Positions 33,794-43,573 of a DNA stretch of 64,000 bases are shown here, piece after piece (position 1 is the stretch's first letter; every line of letters begins with the position of its first letter). The stretch is from contig NZ_CP083692.1 of NCBI RefSeq assembly GCF_020096995.1, positions 620,001 to 684,000 of the forward strand, read 5' to 3'. This DNA comes from Leucobacter sp. Psy1. GTDB lineage: Bacteria; Actinomycetota; Actinomycetes; Actinomycetales; Microbacteriaceae. Made by a program: the position numbers and the translations under genes. The notes beneath the pieces are model-generated. The model was not told the DNA's origin. It was given only the letters and a program-made list of their open reading frames with translations, and searched no databases.

Positions 33794-35107
33794 ATGACGG
33801 AACCGACGCGACCGGACACCGTGGCGGAGAGCGCCGGGGCGGAGGACGCCGATGCGCGTGCCGATCGCCCCTCGAGATGGCTGGTCGATGACTGGCTGCA
33901 TCGTCTCGTCGAGCGCGCGCCCGTGACGCCGGTGGTCGAACTGCCGATCACCGAGGCGTTCGGGCACGTGCTCGCCGAAGATGTGACGTCGGGGCACCCG
34001 CTCCCGCTGTGGTCGAACTCCGCCATGGACGGGTACGCGCTGCGCGCAGCCGACGCGGAGCACGGATTCGAGAGGACGCTCCGCATCATCGGCGAGGTCG
34101 CCGCGGGCAGCTCGGACGATCCCGCTCTTGGTGCTGGAGAGGCGGTCAGGATCATGACCGGCGCTCCCGTCCCCTCCGACGCGGACGCCGTGGTCCCCGT
34201 CGAACAGACGAACGGCGACGACCGCGGCGTGGGCGAGTGGGGCGAGCGGACCGTCCGGATCCTCGCGCCGGTCGACGCGGGCGCCAACGTCCGTGCTCGG
34301 GGTGAGGATGTGGGTCAGGGCGCGACGATCGCGCAGCGCGGGTGGAGGCTGACGGCCGCGGGAGTGTCGGCGCTCGCCGCAGCGGGTACGGCAGCCGTGC
34401 GCGTGCACCGGCAACCCAGGGTCGCGGTCGTTGCCACGGGCTCGGAGCTCCTCCCGCCAGGGGCGACGCTCGCCAGGGGCCAGATCCCCGAGTCGAACTC
34501 GCTCCTCATGGCGGGCATGCTGCGTGAGGCGGGGATCGAGCCCGTCGAGGTGCGGCACTCCCGCGACGACGTCATCGGCCTCACTCGGATGCTCGCGCGG
34601 CTCGGGGAGATGTGCGATGCGGTCATCACGACGGGAGGCGTGGGGCCAGGCACGCACGACATCGTACGGATCGCGCTCGAACCCGAGCCGGGCGTGATCG
34701 GCGTGCGCGTCGCGATGAAGCCGGGGCAGCACCAACGAGCGGGGGTGCTGGCGGGCGGCGCGTGCGTGTTCGCCCTCCCGGGGAATCCGGTGAGCGCAGC
34801 CGTGAGCTTCGAACTCTTCGTGCGCCCGACGCTCCTGGCGATGCAGGGCGCGGCGCGGATCCAGCGCCACCGCGTGCATGCGCGTGCGGCGGTGGGCTGG
34901 CGGGGTTCCGCCGGCCGCCTCCAGGTGCTGCCGGTGATCCTTCGCGATACCGAGGACGGTCTCGCGTGCGAACCCGCCGTGCACGCGCGTCGCGTCTCGC
35001 ACTCGGTCGGCGGGTACGGCGCGAGCGACGCATACGCGATCGTGGGCGAGGAGCGCGGCGACGTCGAAGCGGGGGAGACGGTCACGGTGATCCAGGTGGG
35101 CGCATGA
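33794..35107 (+). CDS. moeA: Molybdopterin molybdenumtransferase (second copy)
   Basis: A 437-aa MoeA paralogue, diverged from the copy at 18019. LWSNSAMDGYALR near 76-88, [39 protein letters not shown] and LPGNPVSA are intact, so it should be active. ATG at 33794 has GGGGG six bases upstream. It overlaps mobA by ATGA. It may serve the bis-MGD formate-dehydrogenase branch, or handle tungsten (inference only). Confidence 0.88.
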   Translation: MTEPTRPDTVAESAGAEDADARADRPSRWLVDDWLHRLVERAPVTPVVELPITEAFGHVLAEDVTSGHPLPLWSNSAMDGYALRAADAEHGFERTLRIIGEVAAGSSDDPALGAGEAVRIMTGAPVPSDADAVVPVEQTNGDDRGVGEWGERTVRILAPVDAGANVRARGEDVGQGATIAQRGWRLTAAGVSALAAAGTAAVRVHRQPRVAVVATGSELLPPGATLARGQIPESNSLLMAGMLREAGIEPVEVRHSRDDVIGLTRMLARLGEMCDAVITTGGVGPGTHDIVRIALEPEPGVIGVRVAMKPGQHQRAGVLAGGACVFALPGNPVSAAVSFELFVRPTLLAMQGAARIQRHRVHARAAVGWRGSAGRLQVLPVILRDTEDGLACEPAVHARRVSHSVGGYGASDAYAIVGEERGDVEAGETVTVIQVGA

Positions 35108-35700
35108 CGTCGCTCGATGCCGTCGTGCTCGCAGGCGGCCGCGCACGGCGCCTCGGGGGAGTCCAGAAGGCCGACGTCGAGCTCGGGGGCGTCCGCCTGG
35201 TGGATCGGGTGGCCGCGGCGGCACGTGCCGTCGGTGCGGAACGGGTCGTGGTCGTCGGGCCGGATCGCGCGGCGTCCGCCGGAGCGGTGCTCGTGCGCGA
35301 GGATCCGCCGTTCTCGGGTCCGCTCGCCGCGGTCGCCACGGCACTCCCGTCCGTCGATGCCGAATGGACACTGCTGCTCTCCTGCGATCTCGTGCACCCG
35401 CAGCGCGTGTGCCGCCGTCTCGAACGTGCACGCCGTGCTGCGGGCCCCGATGCCGGCGGGTTCGTGCTCCGCGACGGCGACGGAAGGGCCCAGTGGCTCT
35501 CGGGGGTGCATCGCACCGGCGTGCTCAGGGCCGGGATCGCCGCGCTCGGCGGGGACGTGGTCGATCGGCCCCTCAAGCGGGTGTTCCCGGAGGAAGGCCT
35601 GCGATTCGTCGATGCGCCGACCTGGGAAACCGCCGACATCGACAGCGCCGAGGATCTCGATGCGGCGCAGCGGGTGACTAGAGTGGATGGCGGCCGTTGA
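35104..35700 (+). CDS. mobA: Molybdenum cofactor guanylyltransferase-like NTP transferase
   Basis: A 198-aa MobA-like enzyme that makes MGD from Moco and GTP, as needed by the neighbouring FDH-type enzyme. VVLAGGRARRLGGVQKADVE carries the nucleotide loop and Lys, and LLLSCDLVHP is the metal-binding segment. Coupled to moeA. Confidence 0.85.
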   Translation: MTSLDAVVLAGGRARRLGGVQKADVELGGVRLVDRVAAAARAVGAERVVVVGPDRAASAGAVLVREDPPFSGPLAAVATALPSVDAEWTLLLSCDLVHPQRVCRRLERARRAAGPDAGGFVLRDGDGRAQWLSGVHRTGVLRAGIAALGGDVVDRPLKRVFPEEGLRFVDAPTWETADIDSAEDLDAAQRVTRVDGGR

Positions 35701-35736
35701 TTGCGGCCCCACCGATGCGAGGAGCTGCCCACCGCC

Positions 35737-36744
35737 ATGGATGACGCCGTTTCGACCCGCGTGCCGACCGATGAGGAGGTCGCGAGTGCCGCGGCCCTGA
35801 TCGAGCGGGTGACGCGCGCCTACTCCGCGAAGATGGTCGGGCAGGATCGCTTGCGGACCAGCCTCCTCGTCGCGCTCATCGCCGGCGGACACGTGCTCCT
35901 CGAGAGCGTGCCTGGCCTGGCCAAGACCACGGCGGCGAGCACGCTCGCCGACACCGTCAGGGCGAAGTTCAAGCGCATCCAGTGCACGCCCGACCTGCTG
36001 CCGAGCGACATCACGGGGAACCAGATCTACGACGCGGCGACGAGCGAGTTCCGCACCGTGCTCGGACCGGTGCACGCGAACTTCGTGCTGCTCGATGAGA
36101 TCAACCGTTCGAGCGCCAAGACTCAGAGCGCCATGCTCGAGGCGATGCAGGAGCACCAGACGACCATCGGCGGAGAGGTGCACCGCCTGCCGAAGCCGTT
36201 CCTCGTCATCGCGACGCAGAACCCGATCGAGCAGGAGGGTACCTACGAGCTGCCTGAAGCGCAGATGGACCGATTCCTGCTGAAGGAGATCGTCGACTAC
36301 CCGAGCCCGAACGAGGAGCTCGCGATCCTCGACCGCATCGACTCGGGAGTGCTCGACGCCGACAACCACGTCGCGAGCGAGGTCACGATAGACGACGTGC
36401 TGGCGCTGCAGGAGGTGGCGAGCCGCATCTACGTCGACCCTGCCGTGCGCCAGTACATCGTGCAGCTGGTCTACGTGACCCGTCAGCCGGCGGCCTACAT
36501 CGGCGAGGAACTCGCCAGGTTCGTCGGCACCGGAGCCAGCCCGCGCGCGAGCATCGCGTTCCTGCAAGCCGCGCGGGCCCTCGCACTGTTGAGCGGGCGG
36601 AACTACGTGACCCCCGACGATGTGCGGAACCTCCGCTACGTGGTGCTGCGACACCGCGTCCTCATGAACTTCGAGGCCGACGCCGAAGGCGTTCGCAGCG
36701 AGCAGATCATCGACGCGGTCTTCGGAGCCGTGCCCACCCCCTGA
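35737..36744 (+). CDS. MoxR-family AAA ATPase
   Basis: A 335-aa AAA+ ATPase. LLESVPGLAKTT is the Walker A (about 51-62), VLLDEINRSSAKTQ the Walker B, and ATQNPIEQEGTYELPEAQ the sensor region. ATG at 35737 is preferred to TTG 35701. MoxR proteins act as chaperones or remodelling motors with VWA partners, which follow here. It starts 36 bases after mobA, so a joint transcript is possible. Confidence 0.92.
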   Translation: MDDAVSTRVPTDEEVASAAALIERVTRAYSAKMVGQDRLRTSLLVALIAGGHVLLESVPGLAKTTAASTLADTVRAKFKRIQCTPDLLPSDITGNQIYDAATSEFRTVLGPVHANFVLLDEINRSSAKTQSAMLEAMQEHQTTIGGEVHRLPKPFLVIATQNPIEQEGTYELPEAQMDRFLLKEIVDYPSPNEELAILDRIDSGVLDADNHVASEVTIDDVLALQEVASRIYVDPAVRQYIVQLVYVTRQPAAYIGEELARFVGTGASPRASIAFLQAARALALLSGRNYVTPDDVRNLRYVVLRHRVLMNFEADAEGVRSEQIIDAVFGAVPTP

Positions 36745-36749
36745 GCCGT

Positions 36750-37643
36750 ATGCCCACCCTGATCGAGCAGGTGAAGAGCCGGCTCTTTATCGCCTCCTCC
36801 CGACCGTCGCAGGACGCCCTGGAGGGTGCCTATCCGTCGATCCTGCGCGGGCGCAGCCTCGACTTCGAGGATCTGCACCGCTACGAGTTCGGCGACGACA
36901 TCCGCGACATCGACTGGCGGGCGACCGCGCGGCTCGGCACCCCGCTGGTGAAACGATCGCGGGCGGAGCGGGCGCAGACGGTGCTCTTCGCCGTCGACAC
37001 CGGCAGGTCCATGGCCGCACTCGCGGCGGACCAGGCGCCGAAACGCGACCTCGCGATCCTCGCCACGGGCGTGCTCGCCTACCTGTCGATCCGCCACGGT
37101 GATCGGTTCGCGCTCGTGCACGGCGACGCGGCAGGGGTCACCCGGACACCCGCCAGGCGTACGGAGGGTGCACTGGAAACGGTGCTGCGTGCGATCCGAG
37201 ACGCGGTCTCGCCGGCAAGCGCGCCGAGCGACCGGGATCGAGTGCTGGACTTCATCGTCCGGACCGTGCGCCGGCGGTGCATCCTCGTCGTCATCAGCGA
37301 CCGGGCCCCCGTGACGGAGGAGACGGGGCGGCTGGTGCGACGGCTCAGGGCGCAGCACGACCTGCTGTGGGTCACCCTCTCCGATGCCGATCCCGTGTCC
37401 GATGAACGGCACCCGCGCGCTTCACGTGCCGACGTCGATACGGGGTGGCGGATCCCCGACTTCCTGGCGGGCGATGACGATGTCGTCGCAGAGATCCGCG
37501 CGGCAGATCGTGCGGAGGATGCGGCCCGCGATGCCCTGCTCGAGGGATCGCGCGTCACCCACATCGCCCTGGATGGACAGGCTACGGCGGTGCCGGCGCT
37601 GCTGGCGGCGCTCGATCGGAGGTCGCGTGTCCGAGATCGATGA
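36750..37643 (+). CDS. DUF58 domain protein of the MoxR operon
   Basis: A 297-aa protein with the DUF58 signature RGRSLDFEDLHRY followed by GDDIRDIDW (about 34-55) and a VWA-like fold with FAVDTGRSM. Cytoplasmic or peripheral, with no membrane segment. It is the usual partner encoded straight after MoxR, five bases away. Function beyond the MoxR complex is not known. Confidence 0.85.
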   Translation: MPTLIEQVKSRLFIASSRPSQDALEGAYPSILRGRSLDFEDLHRYEFGDDIRDIDWRATARLGTPLVKRSRAERAQTVLFAVDTGRSMAALAADQAPKRDLAILATGVLAYLSIRHGDRFALVHGDAAGVTRTPARRTEGALETVLRAIRDAVSPASAPSDRDRVLDFIVRTVRRRCILVVISDRAPVTEETGRLVRRLRAQHDLLWVTLSDADPVSDERHPRASRADVDTGWRIPDFLAGDDDVVAEIRAADRAEDAARDALLEGSRVTHIALDGQATAVPALLAALDRRSRVRDR

Positions 37644-38118
37644 GCTCTTCCCTCCGGTCCAGTACGGCATGGGATGGGTGCTGCTGGCGTTCGGTGTGCT
37701 CGTCGCACTGCTCGCCGCGGCGTTCCTCCTGATCTGGTTCACCCGCCCCCGCACGACGTTCACGCGGCGGGTGTCCGGCTCCGCCACGACGGAAGCCCCG
37801 GCAGACGTGCTCGCCGCGTTGCGCGGGGAGTACCTCGACCGGTTGCAGGGCATCGAGGATCGTTACCGCGACGGTGCGCTCGACGCGCGCGCGGCGAACC
37901 GGGAACTGAGTCGTGAGGTCCGCGCGTTCGTGCAGGACTACAGCGGGTTCGAGGCCCCGGTGCTCGGCCTCCAGGACCTCGTCGCGCAGGGCGTGCATCC
38001 CGCCCTCGTCGACGCCATGGGCCGGCACTACTACCCCAGCATGTTCCGCAGCGCTGTCGATCTCGACCCGGTCGCGGGCGTCGAGGCCGGACGGACGGTG
38101 GTGACGACGTGGCACTGA
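37627..38118 (+). CDS. Single-pass membrane protein of the MoxR operon
   Basis: A 163-aa protein starting at GTG 37627 inside the end of the DUF58 gene (17-base overlap). One membrane segment at about 15-37, then a soluble helical domain with DRYRDGALDARAANRELSREVR. Position and design match the small DUF4381-like membrane component found in such operons; the identity is inferred from context. Confidence 0.65.
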   Translation: MSEIDELFPPVQYGMGWVLLAFGVLVALLAAAFLLIWFTRPRTTFTRRVSGSATTEAPADVLAALRGEYLDRLQGIEDRYRDGALDARAANRELSREVRAFVQDYSGFEAPVLGLQDLVAQGVHPALVDAMGRHYYPSMFRSAVDLDPVAGVEAGRTVVTTWH

Positions 38119-39098
38119 GCCAGGCGTGGGTGCTCTGGGTCGCACTCGCCGTCGCGATCGCGGCGGTCGGGGGCGGCATACTGCTCGCTCGTCGTCGTGA
38201 CCGGCGCACCGAGCGCGAGGCTCCCGCCGCGTACGTCTCCCGAGCCGAGCGCGTGCGCGCGCTTCCCAGCTACACGCGAGCGCTCCGGCGGAGGCGAGCC
38301 GTTCTCGCGGGTCTCGTGGTCGTCGGCCTCGCTGCGCTCGCTGTCGGGGCGATCACCGCCGCGCGCCCCGTCGCGAAGCAGATCGTGCAGCCCGAGAACA
38401 CGAGCCGCGACATCATGCTCTGTCTCGATGTCTCCGGCTCCATGACCGATGTCGATGTCGAGACGATCGAGGTGTTCGAGGAGATGCTGCCGGAGCTCCG
38501 CGGCGAGCGCATCGGGTTGACCATCTTCAACAGCTCCCCGGTCCAGGTGTTCCCGCTGACCGACGATTACGCGTTCATCGAGCGCGAGCTGGCGCGAGTC
38601 AAGCAGAGCTTCGACTTCGTCGACGCGTACCCCGAGCACTGGGCCGGCACGCTGCTCGGTTCTGGGTCCTCGCTGATCGGCGACGGGTTCGCCTCGTGCG
38701 TCATGCGGTTTGATCACGAGGGTGAGGACCGGTCGCGCTCGGTGATCCTGGCGACGGACAACGAGGAGCTCGGCGCTCCGGTACTCACGCTGCAGGAGGC
38801 CGCTGATCTCGCGGCGAGCCGTGGCGTGCGGGGGTACTCGATCAATCCGGCCGAGGGTGTCAGCGAGGAGCAGGCCGCAGGTCTCTCCGAGGCGATGGAG
38901 CGCACCGGCGGGGAGGCGTACGGGTTGCAGGACACCGTGACGGTGGCGGGGATCGTCGCCGATGTGCAGGCGCAGGAGGCGCGAGCGCTGCAGGGGCAGG
39001 CGCAGATGGTCGAGACCGATGATCCGAACCTGTGGATCGCGCTCTTCGCCGTCGGCGGGCTCGTGGTCGTTGCGGCGCTTTGGAGGTTGCGACTGTGA
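38109..39098 (+). CDS. VWA-domain membrane protein (BatA-like)
   Basis: A 329-aa protein with membrane segments near 8-27, 66-86 and the C-terminus (about 307-325), enclosing a VWA domain with a full MIDAS motif DVSGSM near 107. Typical BatA/VWA partner of MoxR, probably displayed on the membrane. Overlaps both neighbours. Confidence 0.85.
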   Translation: MALSQAWVLWVALAVAIAAVGGGILLARRRDRRTEREAPAAYVSRAERVRALPSYTRALRRRRAVLAGLVVVGLAALAVGAITAARPVAKQIVQPENTSRDIMLCLDVSGSMTDVDVETIEVFEEMLPELRGERIGLTIFNSSPVQVFPLTDDYAFIERELARVKQSFDFVDAYPEHWAGTLLGSGSSLIGDGFASCVMRFDHEGEDRSRSVILATDNEELGAPVLTLQEAADLAASRGVRGYSINPAEGVSEEQAAGLSEAMERTGGEAYGLQDTVTVAGIVADVQAQEARALQGQAQMVETDDPNLWIALFAVGGLVVVAALWRLRL

Positions 39099-40171
39099 CG
39101 TTCTCGCCCGTGGTCCACCCGCTGCTGCTCGTCGTGATCGGCGCGGCGGCGCTGACGCTCTGCGGTGTCGCGCTCGCCCGCACCCGGAGCGGCCGCGAGC
39201 GCCTGCTATGGGGTGCGCGCGTCGGATTCGTGCTGGCGTGCGTGATCATGCTCGCGCGGCCGGGGATTCCCGGCGGGCAGTCGGAGACGTACGCGACCGA
39301 CGCCGACGTCTTCATCGTGCTCGACACGACCGCGAGCATCGTCGCGGAGGACTGGGCGGACGGGGAGCCGCGGCTCGTCGGCGCGCGCGCCGACGTCGAG
39401 GCGATCGCCGAGCAGTATCCTGGTGCCCGCTTCTCGCTGATCACCTTCGATTCGACGACCGAGGTGCGCCTGCCGCTGACCACCGACACGGCCGCCCTCG
39501 AGTCCGCCATGTCGGTGCTGTCGCCCGAGGTCACATCCCGGTCGGCGGGATCGTCGATCTCCCAGGCGCAGAGCGTGTTGCGCGACGTGCTGCGGGGTGC
39601 AGCGGACAGCGGTCAGGATCGATCCCGAATCGTCTTCTACCTCGGCGACGGCGAGCAGACGGCGGCCTCCGAACCGGGCTCCTTCGCCGACTCGGCGCAG
39701 TTCGTGGACGAGGGGCGCGTGCTCGGGTACGGTACCGCGGCCGGTGGGCCCATGCGGGAGACGACCGCGAGCCCGTCGGTCTCCACCGACCCGTTCGCAG
39801 GCGATGCGCCGCCCAGCGATGACGGGTACATCGAGTACCAGGGGGCACCGGCGCTCTCCGTCATCGATGAGGAGAACCTGGAGCGGATCGCGGCCGAACT
39901 CGGCGTCGACTACGAGCTCCGTTCCGCTGATGAGCCGGTCGACCTGCCCGAGGCGCCGCCGGTGACGGTGCAGCAGTCGGCCGGGCAGGTGGGCAACGTG
40001 ATCGAGCTCTACTGGATCCCCGCGATCATCGCGGGTCTCTGGTTGGCGTTCGAGGTGGCCAGAATCGTCGCCGCCGTCGTGCGCCTGCGGGACTCCTCTG
40101 GCGATCGCGATACCCGCCAGGCGGACGGCGCCGCTGCTGGGAGCGCCACTGCTGAGAGGGGGCGCGCATGA
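39095..40171 (+). CDS. Second VWA-domain membrane protein (BatB-like)
   Basis: A 358-aa protein beginning at GTG 39095 (GTGA overlap, GGAGG upstream). Two N-terminal membrane segments (about 7-24, 37-57), then a VWA domain with a variant MIDAS DTTAS, and a C-terminal membrane segment near 310-333. Threonine in place of the first Ser keeps metal binding possible. It pairs with the VWA protein before it. Confidence 0.82.
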   Translation: MTFSPVVHPLLLVVIGAAALTLCGVALARTRSGRERLLWGARVGFVLACVIMLARPGIPGGQSETYATDADVFIVLDTTASIVAEDWADGEPRLVGARADVEAIAEQYPGARFSLITFDSTTEVRLPLTTDTAALESAMSVLSPEVTSRSAGSSISQAQSVLRDVLRGAADSGQDRSRIVFYLGDGEQTAASEPGSFADSAQFVDEGRVLGYGTAAGGPMRETTASPSVSTDPFAGDAPPSDDGYIEYQGAPALSVIDEENLERIAAELGVDYELRSADEPVDLPEAPPVTVQQSAGQVGNVIELYWIPAIIAGLWLAFEVARIVAAVVRLRDSSGDRDTRQADGAAAGSATAERGRA

Positions 40172-40956
40172 GCGGGGAACCGCTGACCGCGATGCAGGAG
40201 CTGCTGGCGCGGAACCGGACGCGACGACGTGTCCGGTTCTGGACCGGCATCGCCGCGATTCCCGTAGTCCTTCTGGCGCTGCTGCTCGTCGCGAAGCTCC
40301 TCAGTATGGTGATCTTCGCGCAGCAGTCGATTCGCGCTTTCGTTGCCGAGGACGCCGCAGGGGCCGTGGCGGCCGCGGAATGGCAGAGCCCGCTGAACTT
40401 CTTCGAACCGTACAAGGCGCACTTCAACCGGGGTACCGCTCTCGCGGAGACCGGCGAGCTCGACGGTGCGCGTCGGGCGCTGGAGCGGGCGGTGCCGCTC
40501 GCCCCAGGGCTCGAGGTCTGCGCCGTCCGCTACAACCTCGCCACGGTCGTCGAGCGGCAAGGGGACACGGCCACGGCCGACGGTGACGCGGACGGGGGCC
40601 AGGACCTCTACCGGGAGGCGCTCGGCATCCTCGCCGAGAACCCCGAAGAGTGCCGCACCGACGCGGCTGATGCGGTGTCGCCCGACCCCGCCCGCTCCAC
40701 CCCTGAGAGCCTCGACGAACTCGAGCGTCGAATCCTCTCGAAGTTGCAGCAGGATCCACCGCAGGAGCAGCAGCCGGACGACGGATCGGATGATCCGGAG
40801 GACTCCGAGCAGGAACCGCCCGAAGCCGAAGAGGGACCGAGCGACTCGCAATTGGAGGAACTCGAGCGCAGACTGGAAGAGGGCGAACGCGAGCGCCAGG
40901 AGCGTGAGCAGGGCAGCTCGGACGGCGCGCCGGGAGGAACGGACAAACCATGGTGA
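40168..40956 (+). CDS. TPR-like membrane protein of the MoxR operon
   Basis: A 262-aa protein: a basic N-terminus, one membrane segment (about 26-50), a TPR-like helical part (FNRGTALAETGELDGARRALERA), then a long Asp/Glu/Pro-rich disordered and coiled tail (about 180-262). It probably acts as the scaffold of the VWA complex, as the BatC-like subunit does. ATGA overlaps on both sides. Confidence 0.72.
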   Translation: MSGEPLTAMQELLARNRTRRRVRFWTGIAAIPVVLLALLLVAKLLSMVIFAQQSIRAFVAEDAAGAVAAAEWQSPLNFFEPYKAHFNRGTALAETGELDGARRALERAVPLAPGLEVCAVRYNLATVVERQGDTATADGDADGGQDLYREALGILAENPEECRTDAADAVSPDPARSTPESLDELERRILSKLQQDPPQEQQPDDGSDDPEDSEQEPPEAEEGPSDSQLEELERRLEEGERERQEREQGSSDGAPGGTDKPW

Positions 40957-42038
40957 ACGACTTCAGCGACGGTGCACCGCCGCTGCCGCCACCCGGCGGG
41001 TACCGTGGATCCAGCAGGCTCGCTCGGTCCGAGGAGGCCGCACGCTCTGACGCTCGAGGGAGCGCGCCTGCGGCAGTCCTCGAGACGGCGACCCTGGAAC
41101 GCCCCAGACGCAGACCGCACTGGCTCGGCTGGGTATCGCTCGGCGCCGCTGTCTGCTTCGCTCTCGGACTCACCGGACTCGTGCTCGCCGGTCGCGGAGA
41201 CCTCGTGCTCACCGTCTCGGCGCTCGCCGCCCAGGTGCTGGTCGTCGCCGCGATCGTCGCCGCGATCGCCACGCCGCGGGCCAGACGCCTCGGGGTCATC
41301 GCGCTCGGCATCGCGCTCCTCGGCAACGTCGCGACCATCGGCGGGGCGGCCGCGCTCAGCGCTCCGGACCCCGCGGCGCTCGCCGCCGGTCAGACGCCGC
41401 AGGAACAGCACTGGGCCGAGTACCCCGGCGTGGAGGACTTCAGTGCGGACGAGATCCTCGCCCAACCGTCGCTCGAGTCCGAGCGGGCAGCAACGGACGC
41501 TCTGTTCTCCGATATTCGCGATGCGCTCACCGACGAGTTCGGGTACACCTGGACCCAGGTCGCTGACGAGAATCTCCGGCCTGAACGCAACGGGCACGGC
41601 GGCGAATCCATGCTCGTCGACGCTCAGTTCGGCGCCTGGAGCACCAACGAGCCGATCCATGACCTCACCCGTAAGCGCGAGGTGTATTCGGTGATCGACG
41701 GTGTCCTCGCTGAGCACGGCATACCGACGCTCCTCCCGCTCAACGAGGCCGACGGGACGGTGCCTGAGGCAAGCCTCGAGAACATGTACGGCAGCGCTGA
41801 CCCGTCCCAGCAGGTCGTGTGGGAGTGGGCGACCTGGTCGTGGGGGACGCCCAGCCAGTACTACGCCGTCATCACCGACCTGTCGCGAGACGAGAGCGGC
41901 AGCTTCCGGGCGGCAGCGGAGGCGCAGCGCAGTGACCCGGAGGATCCTCTCGAGGGTCTGACGCTGCAGTCGCGGAGCCGCCCGCTTCTCTCCGAGGCCG
42001 ACGTCGAGGAGTTCACCGAGCGCATGAGTGAGTACTGA
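40950..42038 (+). CDS. Multi-pass membrane protein, unknown function
   Basis: A 362-aa protein with a Pro-rich N-terminus, three closely spaced membrane segments (about 58-81, 85-107, 111-135) and an exported domain of about 225 residues rich in acidic and aromatic residues (for example WEWATWSWGTPSQYY). No family recognised. It is the last gene of the MoxR operon by overlap, so it may be a client or a sensor of that complex. Confidence 0.6.
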   Translation: MVNDFSDGAPPLPPPGGYRGSSRLARSEEAARSDARGSAPAAVLETATLERPRRRPHWLGWVSLGAAVCFALGLTGLVLAGRGDLVLTVSALAAQVLVVAAIVAAIATPRARRLGVIALGIALLGNVATIGGAAALSAPDPAALAAGQTPQEQHWAEYPGVEDFSADEILAQPSLESERAATDALFSDIRDALTDEFGYTWTQVADENLRPERNGHGGESMLVDAQFGAWSTNEPIHDLTRKREVYSVIDGVLAEHGIPTLLPLNEADGTVPEASLENMYGSADPSQQVVWEWATWSWGTPSQYYAVITDLSRDESGSFRAAAEAQRSDPEDPLEGLTLQSRSRPLLSEADVEEFTERMSEY

Positions 42039-42075
42039 CCAGGCGTCGCCCGACGCCCGCATCGAAGGAGATCAC

Positions 42076-42378
42076 ATGAGCAACCCGAAGCACCTGCCGC
42101 CGCAAGCACTCGACGCGTGGCTCGCCGAGGCGGCTGAGCACCTCGAACTCGACTCGGACCTGGTGTCGATCGCGACGGTGCTGAACGTTGCGAAAGAGGT
42201 CGCGCACGGCGTCGCACGCCCCGCGGCCCCGCTCACGACGTTCCTCCTCGGCATGGCGATCGCGCGCACCGATGATCCGCGCGCTGCCCTCGCGGAACTC
42301 GCCCCGCAGATCAACGACCTGGCGCGAGCCTGGGACGGCACTGACCTCGGTGGTTCGCCCGCGAACACGCAGCCCTGA
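42076..42378 (+). CDS. DUF6457 small helical protein
   Basis: A 100-aa protein with a strong AAGGAG site. The sequence (LPPQALDAWLAEAAEHLELD, VAKEVAHGVARPAAPLTTFLLG) fits the DUF6457 group, which in Actinobacteria is often linked to or fused with MobA. If so, this is a Moco-linked gene separated from mobA by the MoxR operon. Function unknown. Confidence 0.65.
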   Translation: MSNPKHLPPQALDAWLAEAAEHLELDSDLVSIATVLNVAKEVAHGVARPAAPLTTFLLGMAIARTDDPRAALAELAPQINDLARAWDGTDLGGSPANTQP

Positions 42379-42472
42379 ACCGCGGCTCGCCGAGCCCCAC
42401 CGGTGGCATCGGACCCTCGCTCCTCGGTAGCCTGAGGGGAACGAGCAGAGCAGCCGACGAAAGGGAGCATCG

Positions 42473-43573
42473 ATGGTCTATCGAGTGCAAGGAGTGGTCG
42501 CGCGCGAGAAGAACGCGCCCGTCACGATCGAGACGGTGCTGGTGCCGGATCCCGGCCCGGGTGAGGCCGTGGTCGACATCATCAGCTGCGGAGTCTGTCA
42601 CACCGACCTCCACTATCAGCAGGGCGGCATCAACGACGAGTTCCCCTTCCTGCTCGGGCACGAGGCCACGGGCCGAGTCGCCGCGGTCGGGGAGGGCGTC
42701 ACCGAGGTTGAGATCGGGGATCGCGTGATCCTGAACTGGCGCGCCGTGTGCGGCGAGTGCCGTGCGTGCGCCAAGGGCAAGCCGCAGTACTGCTTCGCCA
42801 CGCACAACGCGCAGCAGAAGATGACGCTCGAGGACGGCACCGAACTCTCAGCCGCGCTCGGGATCGGCGCGTTCATCGAGAAGACGCTCGTCGCCGCCGG
42901 CCAGTGCACGAAGATCGACGAGGAGTCGGACGCCGCGGCGGTCGGCTTGCTCGGGTGCGGGGTTATGGCGGGCATCGGCGCTGCGATCAACACCGGTGAG
43001 GTGCAGCGCGGCGAGTCCGTCGCCGTCATCGGGTGCGGCGGCGTGGGCACGGCGGCCATCGCGGGGGCCCAGCTCGCCGGTGCGACCACCATCATCGCGG
43101 TCGACATCGACGACGCGAAGCTGGAGCAGGCGAAGCGGTTCGGCGCCACGCACACGGTGAACTCGCGCGAGGCTGATCCGGTCGAGGCTATCCGCAACCT
43201 CACAGGCGGTTTCGGGGCGGACGTCGTCATCGACGCGGTCGGGCGCCCGGAGACCTACCGGCAGGCGTTCTACGCGCGGGATCTCGCGGGGCGCGTCGTG
43301 CTCGTCGGCGTGCCGACCCCCGAGATGACCCTCGAGCTCCCGCTGCTCGACGTGTTCGGGCGAGGCGGATCGCTGAAGTCCTCCTGGTACGGCGACTGCC
43401 TCCCGAGCCGCGACTTCGCGATGCTGATCGATCAGTACAAGCTCGGCCGGCTCGATCTGGACGGCTTCGTCTCCGAGCGGGTCGGTCTCGGCGACGTCGA
43501 GGCCGCCTTCGCCAAGATGGGCGAGGGCACGATCCTCCGCTCCGTCGTCGAACTCAAGGGAGCGGACGCATGA
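42473..43573 (+). CDS. mscR: S-(hydroxymethyl)mycothiol dehydrogenase
   Basis: A 366-aa zinc alcohol dehydrogenase that oxidises the formaldehyde-mycothiol adduct to S-formylmycothiol. Catalytic zinc ligands in SCGVCHTD and GHEATG, structural zinc cysteines in [15 protein letters not shown], and the NAD motif GCGGVGTAA. The sequence and the metallo-hydrolase next door match the mycobacterial mscR pair. AAGGGAG before the ATG; TAGCCT at 42428 is a possible -10. Confidence 0.88.
   Translation: MVYRVQGVVAREKNAPVTIETVLVPDPGPGEAVVDIISCGVCHTDLHYQQGGINDEFPFLLGHEATGRVAAVGEGVTEVEIGDRVILNWRAVCGECRACAKGKPQYCFATHNAQQKMTLEDGTELSAALGIGAFIEKTLVAAGQCTKIDEESDAAAVGLLGCGVMAGIGAAINTGEVQRGESVAVIGCGGVGTAAIAGAQLAGATTIIAVDIDDAKLEQAKRFGATHTVNSREADPVEAIRNLTGGFGADVVIDAVGRPETYRQAFYARDLAGRVVLVGVPTPEMTLELPLLDVFGRGGSLKSSWYGDCLPSRDFAMLIDQYKLGRLDLDGFVSERVGLGDVEAAFAKMGEGTILRSVVELKGADA

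Noticed and set aside
40608-42062. Minus-strand 484-codon frame across the MoxR operon end
   Set aside because: Opposite three well-supported overlapping genes; composition is that of a shadow frame.
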